Assembly: GCA_027579435.1 (NCBI GenBank)
Contig: JANBPK010000995.1
Location: 1 to 33,454, forward strand
Length of the DNA: 33,454 nt
DNA from: Candolleomyces eurysporus
Taxonomy: Eukaryota > Basidiomycota > Agaricomycetes > Agaricales > Psathyrellaceae
Direction of reading: 5' to 3'
Shown here: in pieces, positions 1 through 7,970 of the stretch
How positions within the stretch are numbered: the stretch's first letter is position 1
Layout of the letters: each line of letters opens with the position of its first letter
Notes under the pieces: generated by a model
What the model was told of the DNA's origin: nothing
Databases searched by the model: none
The model's input: the letters and a program-made list of their open reading frames with translations, nothing else
Position numbers and translations under genes: made by a program

Positions 1-49
1 CCTCGGGCTGTTTGTGCACTTTCCACAATATGTACTATCATCAAACGCG

Positions 50-292
50 GATTCGGTCGGGGCCCTCATTCGGTCACTTTCTCATTTCAAGCTCCCTTTG
101 TCAAAATCCAAGGCTCATGCTATGATATTTGTATTCATTGACCTATGTATGGTACCTCAAATTCCTTTTTTTCCGGAGGAGAAAGCCCAAATTTTGAACG
201 AAAAGAATTCGGTCAACCGTCACACCCGTCACGCTTTCCCGCCAAAAAGCGTGACATTGTGTGACTGACCGAACCAGGGGCCTGACCGAATC
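50..292. mobile_element. Foldback MITE-like repeat with imperfect terminal inverted repeats
   Basis: The ends pair as imperfect inverted repeats: GATTCGGTC at 50-58 faces GACCGAATC at 284-292, and similarity continues inward for about 30 bases (GGGGCC and a second ATTCGGTCA at 68-76 face GACCGAAC at 267-274 and AGGGGCC at 276-282). A second, stronger inverted pair lies inside the right half: bases 210-235 pair with about 244-270, sharing GTCACGCTTT with AAAGCGTGAC and GTCACAC with GTGTGAC. The motif ATTCGGTC occurs three times on the plus strand. No coding potential is seen and I could not find a convincing target-site duplication, so the outer limits may be wrong. A folded regulatory or replication-related structure is a less likely alternative. 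Confidence 0.5.
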
Positions 293-614
293 TAGGGTTG
301 ACAAGACGACTCGTAGAGACAGCTCCGTACACAATGTCAGTGGCCTCTNGAAACCCCTTTGCCCTTCTCGATGTGTGGATCAATCTCTTGATCGCCCTCA
401 TCGTCGCCGCAGCCCAGGATTCGTAGCCCTGCTCCCGGCCGCCCCCGGCCCTCCCGCGGCCCCCGGCGCATCTCGTGGCCAGACCCGAGGCGGCCCTACC
501 TTCAGGGGAGGCAAGTACTACCCTCTTCGAAATCGAGAGCCCACTCTCCTCCCGCTCATCCTACAACCAGGAGAGGTATCACTTGGACGTCATGCGCCTT
601 TACTTTCAACCGCG
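293..614. other. Non-coding stretch upstream of the lectin sequences, with a GC-rich block
   Basis: No convincing gene is visible here. A very C- and G-rich segment lies at about 427-515 (repeated CCCCGGC-type words) and gives a proline/alanine/glycine-rich translation that I regard as low complexity. The last part, up to the ATG at 615, would be the promoter and leader of the first lectin sequence. No clear TATA element was found. Confidence 0.35.
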
Positions 615-1202
615 ATGTCGTTAGAGGCAGGGAAAATTTATAAACTCATGAGCTTTAAAACAGGCTCTCCGCCGTGACGCTGAAATCCTCAACGGGGTTG
701 GTGAGCATGACGGTCGATCGTGCGATTGGAAACCCTCATTGGCTGTTGGGAGGAAGTTGTTAGCGATTTGTTTGAGGGTAAACCAAACCAGCTGGTAGTA
801 CTCCATGATTCATGCAGCTTGGTAGAGCGCCCATTATCTGAGCCGATTCCGACTTACTCTGCAGTGGGAAGCACAAATCACACCTACCGGATTCCAGACC
901 ATTATCTGGGAATCGAGGCGCGACAAGTTGCGAAAAATGGATCGCTCATTTCTGGCGTCTCGCATCCATTTGCCTGGGCCGTAAGGCGAATTGATGAAGC
1001 AGGTTCTTCTGGGATCTTCATGTATGGATTTTGCTCGACTCTGTAACTCGCTATTGACTAGCGCCTTTTGGTTGAAAAATCTAGGTTGTTTATCCCGAAC
1101 ACCAAACAAGTTCTCGACCTGAGTGATTCTGGCGGCTGGGGAAATGGAATCAAAATACAATCTTTCTCGGACATAGGGATCAATCATGCTACGCAGATGT
1201 GA
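615..1202 (+). pseudogene. Ricin-B-type (beta-trefoil, CBM13-like) lectin, decayed copy
   Basis: Ricin-B lectins are small carbohydrate-binding beta-trefoil proteins that are often cytoplasmic and multi-copy in mushrooms. The first exon (ATG at 615) begins like such a domain (LEAGKIYKLMSFKTG). Putative introns then lead to a QxW-type segment (PNQLWEAQITPTG, about 779-890), a YLGIEAR-like strand near 900, HPFAWAVR near 970, and IPNTKQVLDLSD near 1100, the same order as in family members. Intron candidates are 703-767, 798-860 and 1021-1083. The reading is broken: two in-frame TGA codons follow codon 20, and a frame change is needed near 885 where about a dozen bases seem lost. The family assignment rests on remembered motifs; the pseudogene status follows from the breaks. 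Confidence 0.6.
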
Positions 1203-1252
1203 ATCATCGATTCCAGTACCCTATCTTTGTAGCTCGAATTTTACAGGACTCA

Positions 1253-1582
1253 ATGCTTATGCACTGCCCTTCGGATACAACATTCAAATCCCCCATTAAT
1301 CCTGGCGGGATATACAAGATCGTAAATTGCCGTAGTGGCACGGTTATCCATCTCGAAGACAACAGGAACGGTGCGTTAAGCTCACTTAACTGTTTACTTT
1401 TATTCTGATTTTTCTTTCCAATTTTGGCAGTTGCTGGATACAGCTTCAACGATGGTCGAAATCAAAAGGTACTAAGCATCTCATCCAAGCACCATAGACC
1501 CTACTGATACACACTCGCTAAAGTGGGAAGCCATTCCAACCGAACCAACCGGGTACTGGTTCTTCAAAAACCCGTGGAGTGG
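1253..1582 (+). pseudogene. Second ricin-B-type lectin, cut by an LTR at base 1582
   Basis: This is a tandem paralogue of the preceding lectin sequence. Exon 1 (ATG 1253) carries GGIYKIVNCRSGTVIHL, the start of a beta-trefoil repeat. A GTGCGT...CAG intron follows (about 1370-1430), then exon 2 with YSFNDGRNQK. A second GTACTA...AAAG intron leads to exon 3, which opens with W to complete the NQKW (QxW) signature and continues to GYWFFKNPWSG. Exon phases agree. The coding sequence stops abruptly at 1582, where TGTTATGG begins the LTR of element A. The remaining two thirds of the domain are not found anywhere in the window. Lectins of this type are commonly linked to fungal defence or storage; nothing here tells the sugar specificity. 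Confidence 0.7.
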
Positions 1583-2735
1583 TGTTATGGAGTACCTCAG
1601 ATTGTCCAGTGGTTCGACAATGCAAGATGAGGTACGTAGATTCACTGTAATGAGAAACAGTGAAAGATGATATTGCTCTTCGAATCGGGAGTCAGGAGGG
1701 TGGTGACAGACGTTGAGAGAGATCACTGATATTCTGGGACTTGAAGCGTATCGCTGCCAAGTATAAAGCGAATGCGAAAGAACACCTCTTTCACAGGTGG
1801 CTTCGGTAAGGAGGATCTGTTGAGGGAGACTGGGAGTCGAGGGAGGAGGATTAGGGATAAGAGGTTGAGGGGGAACTGGAGGAGGAGATCGAAGGAGATA
1901 TTCCTGGATAGGGTTGAGGGAAGGGAATTCGAGGGAACGAAGTCCTTCTTCAATGTCTTGTAAGCGTGAGGACGACGTCGTCGATGTAATTGGTTACTCG
2001 AAGGTTGAAGGAGCTGGAGATAACTCTCTTGTCTGGATAGCGTTCGAAGCACGTAATATCCACAACAGTTGATCCTTCTTCGTAGCGAATGGACCCAATA
2101 GACGTCGTAGCTGTAGGGTTCCTACCAGCTCTTGAGCAGACGGCGACAATTGGGAAACGTTGAGTGAATCGAATAGGACGAGGAGGTGAACGATCGGTAT
2201 CGTGAGAAGCACTTGGCCTAGGGTAAGGTCTATGCCTCCGACGAGGGTGAGATGGGGGACGATGTCGAGGCGAATGTACTCGTTGTTGAGCGTCCACTGT
2301 GTTCTCAGTTTGAGCATGCACAGGGTAAAGAAGCGGAGGTAAGTCTGTCAGGCACCAGGTACAAGTAGACGAGGGTTGATTCTCGAGAACAAGCTAAAGA
2401 ACTACTACAGTTCAGCTCGGTATTTATACTACTTGAGATCATCGGGCAAGTCCGGGCTGGCTCGGTTCTTGTGACCAGCACTAGTGCTTCTACTGTTCCT
2501 ACTTGATAACTATCAACTATTAATAGTAAAGAAGCAGGGCATAGGGTAAAGAAGCAAGGGTAAAGGGCAACGGATAAAAGTAAAAGCATAGGGCAAAGGG
2601 TATCCTCGGGCTAAGGGTTAAGACTGGGGCAAAGGGCAAGATAACGTGCTACTAAGGAGAGAAGTCCGAGGGAGTCCGAGTCAAATATAAGTAAACAATA
2701 GAAAAAAAAGATACCCTAGGGGTTATTACATAACA
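1583..2735 (-). repeat. 3' LTR of element A
   Basis: Starts TGTTATGGAG and ends TTACATAACA on the plus strand, so the termini are TGTTAT/ATAACA inverted repeats. It matches 10589-11764 along its length with scattered substitutions, most dense around 1765-1965 compared with 10770-10970. Read on the minus strand it contains the TATA-like element and predicted RNA start described for the 5' LTR (the GAGAACAAGCT complement is near 2389-2399). The open reading frames across it are not conserved coding sequence. Confidence 0.9.
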
Positions 2736-2750
2736 CTACCCCCAAAACAA
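2736..2750 (-). other. Polypurine-like tract next to the 3' LTR of element A
   Basis: On the minus strand, TTTTGGGGGTAG directly precedes the LTR start TGTTATG. A G-rich tract in this place primes plus-strand DNA synthesis in LTR retrotransposons. A short palindrome, TTGTTTGGGACAAACAA, lies just upstream in element sense (about 2747-2764). The role is inferred from position. Confidence 0.55.
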
Positions 2751-2807
2751 GATTGTTTGTCCCAAACAACATACTAATACAAAATAAAACAAAAGAAATT
2801 TCTTGCC

Positions 2808-4170
2808 TCATGTCCTGAGGTTATGTTCCACATCTGAGTTCCACCCTGGATCATACTCGCCATGCATCCAGTCGTCGTCACTATCCTCCCCAGCGTCCTT
2901 GGTCTTCATGGGCACATCATGTACCCGATAATTGGCAGGCCTCCCACGAATGGAGCCTCCACCTCTGCCTCTGCCTCTACCCTTCATCTCCATGGTCTTC
3001 TTGTTGCGCTCCGCATTGAGCGCCTTTCTTCCCCCCTTATCCAGGATGGCCTGTTCTTCCTGGATCTTGGCCCAGGGTTTCCTACCCTTGGCCGCTCGTC
3101 GTGCTTCAGTTTTCTTCAAGTACGCTGCTTGCGTACTAGAGGCGGTAGGAGGGGAAGGGGGTCGAGGGTTGGAGGCGTAAAAAGGTTTTTTGATGGTAAG
3201 GGGAGCAGAACCAGGACGATACTGGGGCATAGGAGGACCAGGAGAAGGGGAAGGTTTGGAAGGAGCCGGGGTGAGAAGGATAGGATCAGGGGGAAGGTTC
3301 CGGCGGGCAATGGTTCTTCTTATATTCTTCCCAAGTTTCCTTGGGAATATCTTTCTCGTTCCACGTCCCCCAAGCGTTTTGTTGGGGACGACCCCATTCT
3401 TCGGTGTCTCCTCTCCACGTCTCCTTTTCTTTGGCGACCGGAGTCGGGGCTGGTTTCTTTCCACAAAAAATGGCCAAATGGCCGGGGGCAAAAGAGTTAC
3501 AGTGGGGACAGACCACGTCGATGTGGTCGGAATCAAAGTGACCGATGAGCTTGCATCGGCCACAACTAGCGAAGACTCTGTCCTCGCGTTCTTTGTCTGA
3601 GAACGCGCGGACAGCTGGATTGGGATGGTCGAAAGGGTGTCGGATGATAGGGGATATCCCCTGTTTTCGGTTTTCTTTGAGCAAATATTGCTCGTCCTGT
3701 TGGCGATAGCGAAGGGCCTGTTGGGTGATGGCAGACCGGATTTCGGGGAGGTGGGAGGTGAGGAAGCGGGAACGATTGGTCTTATCCTCCGCGAGGTGCC
3801 AAGCAAGATCTTCCGCCTTCTCGACCTCCTTCTCGATACTATCGAGAATAGGGAGGAGACGGTCCAAGGTTTCGTTAGCTTCTTTCAGCCGGTCAGCTGT
3901 GAGTTTATACTCCCTCAAAGCTTGGGAGTAGAAGCGGTTGTCGTCGTGATTACTGGGATTCGTGGAGAGGGAGCCGGCGTACTTCTTTTCGTACCAAATC
4001 AAATCCTGGACGGACTTGATGTTGGCCACCCTTCGTCGCGCTTCGCGACATTCGATTTCGGAGAGGGCGTATCTGATGGAGCCGTCGGCAGGGCCGCGAC
4101 GACTGTCGGTGTAAGGGTCGGTGGGAGGGATGGTAGTCGGAGAAGAGTGAGCCACAACTGAAGAAGACAT
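2808..4170 (-). CDS. Element A third ORF: zinc-knuckle, RGG-tailed protein (one frameshift)
   Basis: This is an extra sense-strand ORF between pol and the 3' LTR; its ATG at 4170 lies 104 bases beyond the pol stop. The protein would be about 450 residues. Residues 80-130 look helical and charged. Residues 203-236 hold CGRC followed by CPHCNSFAPGHLAIFC, a CX2CX6HX4C zinc knuckle. A proline-rich region and then a GRGRGRGGG (RGG-like) basic stretch and an acidic DSDDDW tail follow. Near 3289-3293 a run of five G (five C in sense) shifts the frame: the first frame ends a few codons later, while the second frame continues sensibly to the stop at 2808. One base fewer in the run would join them. The features suggest RNA or DNA binding. 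I do not recognise a named family; a relocated second Gag-like or accessory protein is possible. Confidence 0.65.
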
Positions 4171-4274
4171 CGTATGATAATTACGATGAAAAGGCAAATT
4201 CGAGCGAGGGTAAGTAGGGATGGAATGTTGGAGGTAGTAGGTTGGGAGATCGAGGATTTCTGAAGAGCTAGTCT

Positions 4275-7200
4275 TTATAGGTCCTGATGAAGAGTGATTA
4301 TCATCTGGCCAAGAGTCTTCGTGAGTTCTTGCCGCATAATCATTTTTGAGAAAAGACTTCGAATGATGACAGTTTGACGTGCTTTGACAAAGTGTGTGGT
4401 TCGAATGGCGCGATTTTGCTTCCTTCTAGTCTTCTCCTTCTTCTTGGCGTGTTCTTTTGTTCTGGCCCAGTAGTCTTCTAAGAGTTCTTGCGAATGCGTG
4501 AGATGTTCTTCTGGTTCCCAGCTATCTTCTGCGGTCGGCTGATCCTTCCATCTGAGAAGATAGAACGTCCTGGTTCCCTTTTTCTTGTGGCGTAGAATTC
4601 CTTCGACTTCGTACTCTTCTTCTCCTTCGATGATTTCTGGGATTGGGGTCGGGTGAGCAGGACCGTGAGTGTCCGTTTCAATGAATGGGGTTAGAAGAGT
4701 GGCGTGGAAGACGTTGTGAATCTTCCAGAGTTTCGGGAGAGAAAGTCGATAGGTGACAGGAGAAAGAACTTCGGATATCTTGAAGGGACCTTCTCGTTTT
4801 GGAGCGATCTTCTTGGAGAGATACGGTAGTTTGAGGTTCTTCGATTCTAGCCAAACCTTCTGACCCTTCTTGAACGGGGTAAAGGTGGAAGAGAACCTAT
4901 CTTTCATCCTAGCTCTGGCGAGCTCGTGAGCTGCTAGAGCTTCGTTTCTAGCTGCCTCCAAAGAACGTAGTCTTTCTTCTGCCGCAGGGAATTGTGATTC
5001 TCCTAAGGCATTTGGGATAGAAGGAGGTTGATAGCCATAGAGAAGTTCGAATGGGGAGTGCTGTCGTTCGGCGTGAGTTCGGGAGTTGTGAGTGAATTCG
5101 GCGAGAGGGAGTCGATCAGCCCAAGTCTCTGGGTTGACAGTACAGAATATTGAGAGATAGGCTTGAATTTCTTGATTGACTCGTTCGGTAGCTCCATCGG
5201 TTTGGGGATGATAAGCGGTGGAGGGTGCACTAGAAATTCCCATTCGTTTGAGGACTTCTTTAAAACTTCCGGCTACGAATTGAGGACCTCGGTCGGAAAT
5301 GATCTTGTTCGGTCGTCCATACTTTGTGAAAAGTTTCTGAAGTAGAATATCACTGACTTGTTCCGCAGTGATCGTCTTGAGACAAGGAGTAAAAATCACT
5401 CCTTTGGTGAGTACATGATCTACGATGACTAGGATCGAATCAAAACCTTTGGATATGGGAAGGTCGGTGATAAGATCCATGGAACACTGAGCAAAAGGTC
5501 GGGGTTCGGCACTTGCTTCGATCGGGAAAAGAGGAGGTTTGGTCGGTCGTCGATTAATCTTGTTTTGTTGACAGGCTGCACATCCGCGAACATATCGGTT
5601 GACAAAATGAGTCAGTCCCGGCCAGTAATAGTGTCGTTGAATGGCAAGTCGGGTCGCTTGCTGTCCAGGATGTCCCGCTGTCGGTGAATCGTGAAAGAGT
5701 TTTGTAATCTTCTTGCGAAGGGTTTGATCTGAAGGAATATAGACTCTTCCCTTGTGGAGATAAAGAGTGCCTTCTTTCGTTTCGTGCCGGTTCCAATTCT
5801 CTGGAAGTTCGCCTTTCAAGAGAGATGGAAACTCAGTCATGGAGGAAGTTTCTTGAGTCTTCAGAATAATTTCTTCTCGAAGAGTCGCATCGAAAAGACT
5901 TCCATCGGTTTCCATCTTGATATTTGAGATGAATTTATCGGGAGAAAGAAGAACGGTTTCTTTCGACTCTTCTTCCTCGGAGGGATGGTGATCTGGTCTT
6001 CGAGAAAGAGCGTCGGATTGAACCATGCTCGTTCCAGCTCGATGTTCCAATTTAAAGTCGTATTGAGCTAGTTCAGGGATCCAACGTCTTTGTCTGTCGT
6101 TGAGTTTCTGAGGATTTCTGAAATAGAGAAGATTCAAATGATCGGTGTAGATGGTGATCGGGTGAGGAGATCCTTGAAGATAGTGTCTCCATTCTCGAAG
6201 AGCTCTGATGATTCCAAGTCGCTCTCGGTCATAGATCTGATAGTTTTGCTCGGTAGGGGTGAAGGTTTGAGACAGGAAAAACACAGGGTGTCGTTTGCCG
6301 TTGGCGTCCATTTGAGTAAGTACCGCTCCCGATGCATATAATGATGCGTCCGACTCGATCTGGAAAGGTCGAGTTGGATCAGGCATCATCAATACCGGTT
6401 CTTCGGTAAACTTCTTCTTAAGGAGATCGAAGGCTTCTTGTGCTTTTGGTGTCCATTCGAATCGGATGTTTTTCTTTAGGAGATCATTGAGGGGACGAGC
6501 AATCTTGGAATATCCTTCTATAAATTTTCGATAGAAGTTGCCAAATCCCAGGAATGATCGAACTTGTTTGACGGTGGTTGGTACAGGCCAATCCTTCAGT
6601 CCTGCTAGTTTGACAGGATCCATCGATATCTTCCCTTCTTCTACAATAAAACCAAGATAGTCGACCTTTCGTCGAGCGAAGGCGCATTTTTCTGGTTTGA
6701 GGTAAAGGTCGTGGTCTCGCAGTTTCTTCAAGATTCGTTTGGTGAATCGTTCTAGATCTTCCAAAGTTTCGGCGAAGATGAGGATGTCGTCAATGTAGAC
6801 AATTGCAATTCCTTCTCTGACTTCTTCTTCGAAAATAGAATCCATCATTGCTTGGAAGGTGGCCCGGGAATTGGTGAGTCCAAAGAACATCACCGTAGGT
6901 TCAAATAGACCCTTGTTGGTTACAAAGGCTCCTTTCCATTCGTCACCCTTCTTGATGCGAACATTGTTGTATCCGGATCGTACGTCCATCTTGGTAAAGA
7001 ACTTGGCTTTCTTGAGTTTATCAAGAAGATCTGGGATACGGGGAAGGGGGTAGGCGTTCTTGATCGTGGCTTCGTTTAGCTTTCGATAGTCTTGACAAGG
7101 TCTGAGTGAACCATCCTTTTTGGCAACAAAGAAGAATGGCGAAGCTTGGGGGGAGTTCGAAGGTCGGATGTATTTCTTGGCGAGGTTTTCTTTGAGGAAC

Positions 7201-7964
7201 TTCTCAAGTTCCTTTTCTTCTCGAGGAGAGAGACTGTAGATCTTTCCTCTTCTTGGGATGAAGTCTGGCTTGAGATCGATAGCATGGTCCCAAGGTCTTG
7301 GATCAGGGAATCGAGCGGCAGCTTCTTTATCGAATACTTTGAGATAATCATGATATTCTTTAGGAATTTGCTCTTCAAGAGGAACTTCCTTCTTGACTTC
7401 TTCGTGCTTCTGCGCGAGCGTCTGAGAGGTAGTAGTCTTGGCTCGAATCCATAAGGGTTTCGTTTCAGTTTTCAAATCCGCAATTATTTCTTGAGGTTTC
7501 AGGTCTTCTTGTCGGTCTTGCTTCCATTCTAGAGTTCCTTCTTTCCAGTCGATAATCGGATTTTCTCTTTTCAACCAAGGAAGGCCAAGGATCACGTCTT
7601 CTTTGCCTAGTCTGGTGACCAGGAATGCAGTCCTCTTCTTCTTGCCGTTGACGGTAAGCTTGAGACGCGTAAAGTGTGTAATTCTTCCTTCTTTGTTGGG
7701 AGTTCCGTCCACATTAAAGACTTTAAGGGGTTTCTTCAGTTGGGTGAGAGGAAGTCGGTGTAGAGCAACAAAGGATTGGTCAATAAAGACGTCCTCTGCT
7801 CCACAATCAATCAAGGCTTTCAGTTCGACGTTTTTGTTCACACTGCTCCAGTCACTCGAGAGGATNATCGGAATACGCATAGAATTGTGGTCCATCTCGG
7901 CTACTAGTACAGAGTGAATTGTAAACGTTGGAGATACTGGCGTCGATCCAGATCTCCTCTTCAA
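4275..7964 (-). CDS. pol: Element A Pol polyprotein (protease, RT, RNase H, integrase, chromodomain)
   Basis: This is an uninterrupted 1229-codon frame. Visible in order: retropepsin (LIDCGAED, Asp53; VILGLPW near 124-130); reverse transcriptase (KMDVRSGY, Asp327; YIDD at 390-393); RNase H (ESDASLYA, Asp539; YTDH near 608); integrase zinc site (His758, His765, Cys795, Cys798) and catalytic triad Asp830, Asp891 (ISDRGPQF), Glu927 (TERVNQE). A C-terminal chromodomain spans about 1116-1166 (EYEVEGIL...FYLLRWK...SWEP). Chromodomains of this clade direct integration to marked chromatin. The first codon is TTG and overlaps the gag stop, so translation probably enters by -1 frameshifting rather than a new start. 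One N falls at codon 33. One oddity is NSRATFQ in RT, where NSPATFQ is usual. Confidence 0.93.
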   Translation of the reverse strand: MKRRSGSTPVSPTFTIHSVLVAEMDHNSMRIPXILSSDWSSVNKNVELKALIDCGAEDVFIDQSFVALHRLPLTQLKKPLKVFNVDGTPNKEGRITHFTRLKLTVNGKKKRTAFLVTRLGKEDVILGLPWLKRENPIIDWKEGTLEWKQDRQEDLKPQEIIADLKTETKPLWIRAKTTTSQTLAQKHEEVKKEVPLEEQIPKEYHDYLKVFDKEAAARFPDPRPWDHAIDLKPDFIPRRGKIYSLSPREEKELEKFLKENLAKKYIRPSNSPQASPFFFVAKKDGSLRPCQDYRKLNEATIKNAYPLPRIPDLLDKLKKAKFFTKMDVRSGYNNVRIKKGDEWKGAFVTNKGLFEPTVMFFGLTNSRATFQAMMDSIFEEEVREGIAIVYIDDILIFAETLEDLERFTKRILKKLRDHDLYLKPEKCAFARRKVDYLGFIVEEGKISMDPVKLAGLKDWPVPTTVKQVRSFLGFGNFYRKFIEGYSKIARPLNDLLKKNIRFEWTPKAQEAFDLLKKKFTEEPVLMMPDPTRPFQIESDASLYASGAVLTQMDANGKRHPVFFLSQTFTPTEQNYQIYDRERLGIIRALREWRHYLQGSPHPITIYTDHLNLLYFRNPQKLNDRQRRWIPELAQYDFKLEHRAGTSMVQSDALSRRPDHHPSEEEESKETVLLSPDKFISNIKMETDGSLFDATLREEIILKTQETSSMTEFPSLLKGELPENWNRHETKEGTLYLHKGRVYIPSDQTLRKKITKLFHDSPTAGHPGQQATRLAIQRHYYWPGLTHFVNRYVRGCAACQQNKINRRPTKPPLFPIEASAEPRPFAQCSMDLITDLPISKGFDSILVIVDHVLTKGVIFTPCLKTITAEQVSDILLQKLFTKYGRPNKIISDRGPQFVAGSFKEVLKRMGISSAPSTAYHPQTDGATERVNQEIQAYLSIFCTVNPETWADRLPLAEFTHNSRTHAERQHSPFELLYGYQPPSIPNALGESQFPAAEERLRSLEAARNEALAAHELARARMKDRFSSTFTPFKKGQKVWLESKNLKLPYLSKKIAPKREGPFKISEVLSPVTYRLSLPKLWKIHNVFHATLLTPFIETDTHGPAHPTPIPEIIEGEEEYEVEGILRHKKKGTRTFYLLRWKDQPTAEDSWEPEEHLTHSQELLEDYWARTKEHAKKKEKTRRKQNRAIRTTHFVKARQTVIIRSLFSKMIMRQELTKTLGQMIITLHQDL

Positions 7965-7970
7965 AAATCC
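7961..7970 (-). promoter_or_regulatory. Candidate -1 ribosomal frameshift site between gag and pol
   Basis: In sense the sequence reads GGATTTTTGA: the gag frame is GAT TTT TGA (stop at 7961-7963). Slipping back one base on the T5 run gives TTT TTG and enters the pol frame, which has no ATG near its beginning. It is not a textbook XXXYYYZ heptamer, but a one-tRNA slip on TTT is possible. Gag-Pol linkage by frameshift at the gag stop is common in LTR elements. The site is inferred from frame geometry only. Confidence 0.5.

Noticed and set aside
1587..1634. Apparent continuation of lectin exon 3 (MEYLRLSSGSTMQDE).
   Set aside because: The same bases recur at 10593-10640 and begin the LTR of element A, so the smooth reading across 1583 is chance.
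2862..3548. Long plus-strand ORF of 228 codons.
   Set aside because: It is antisense to the third ORF of element A, has arginine/glycine-rich shadow composition and no motif.
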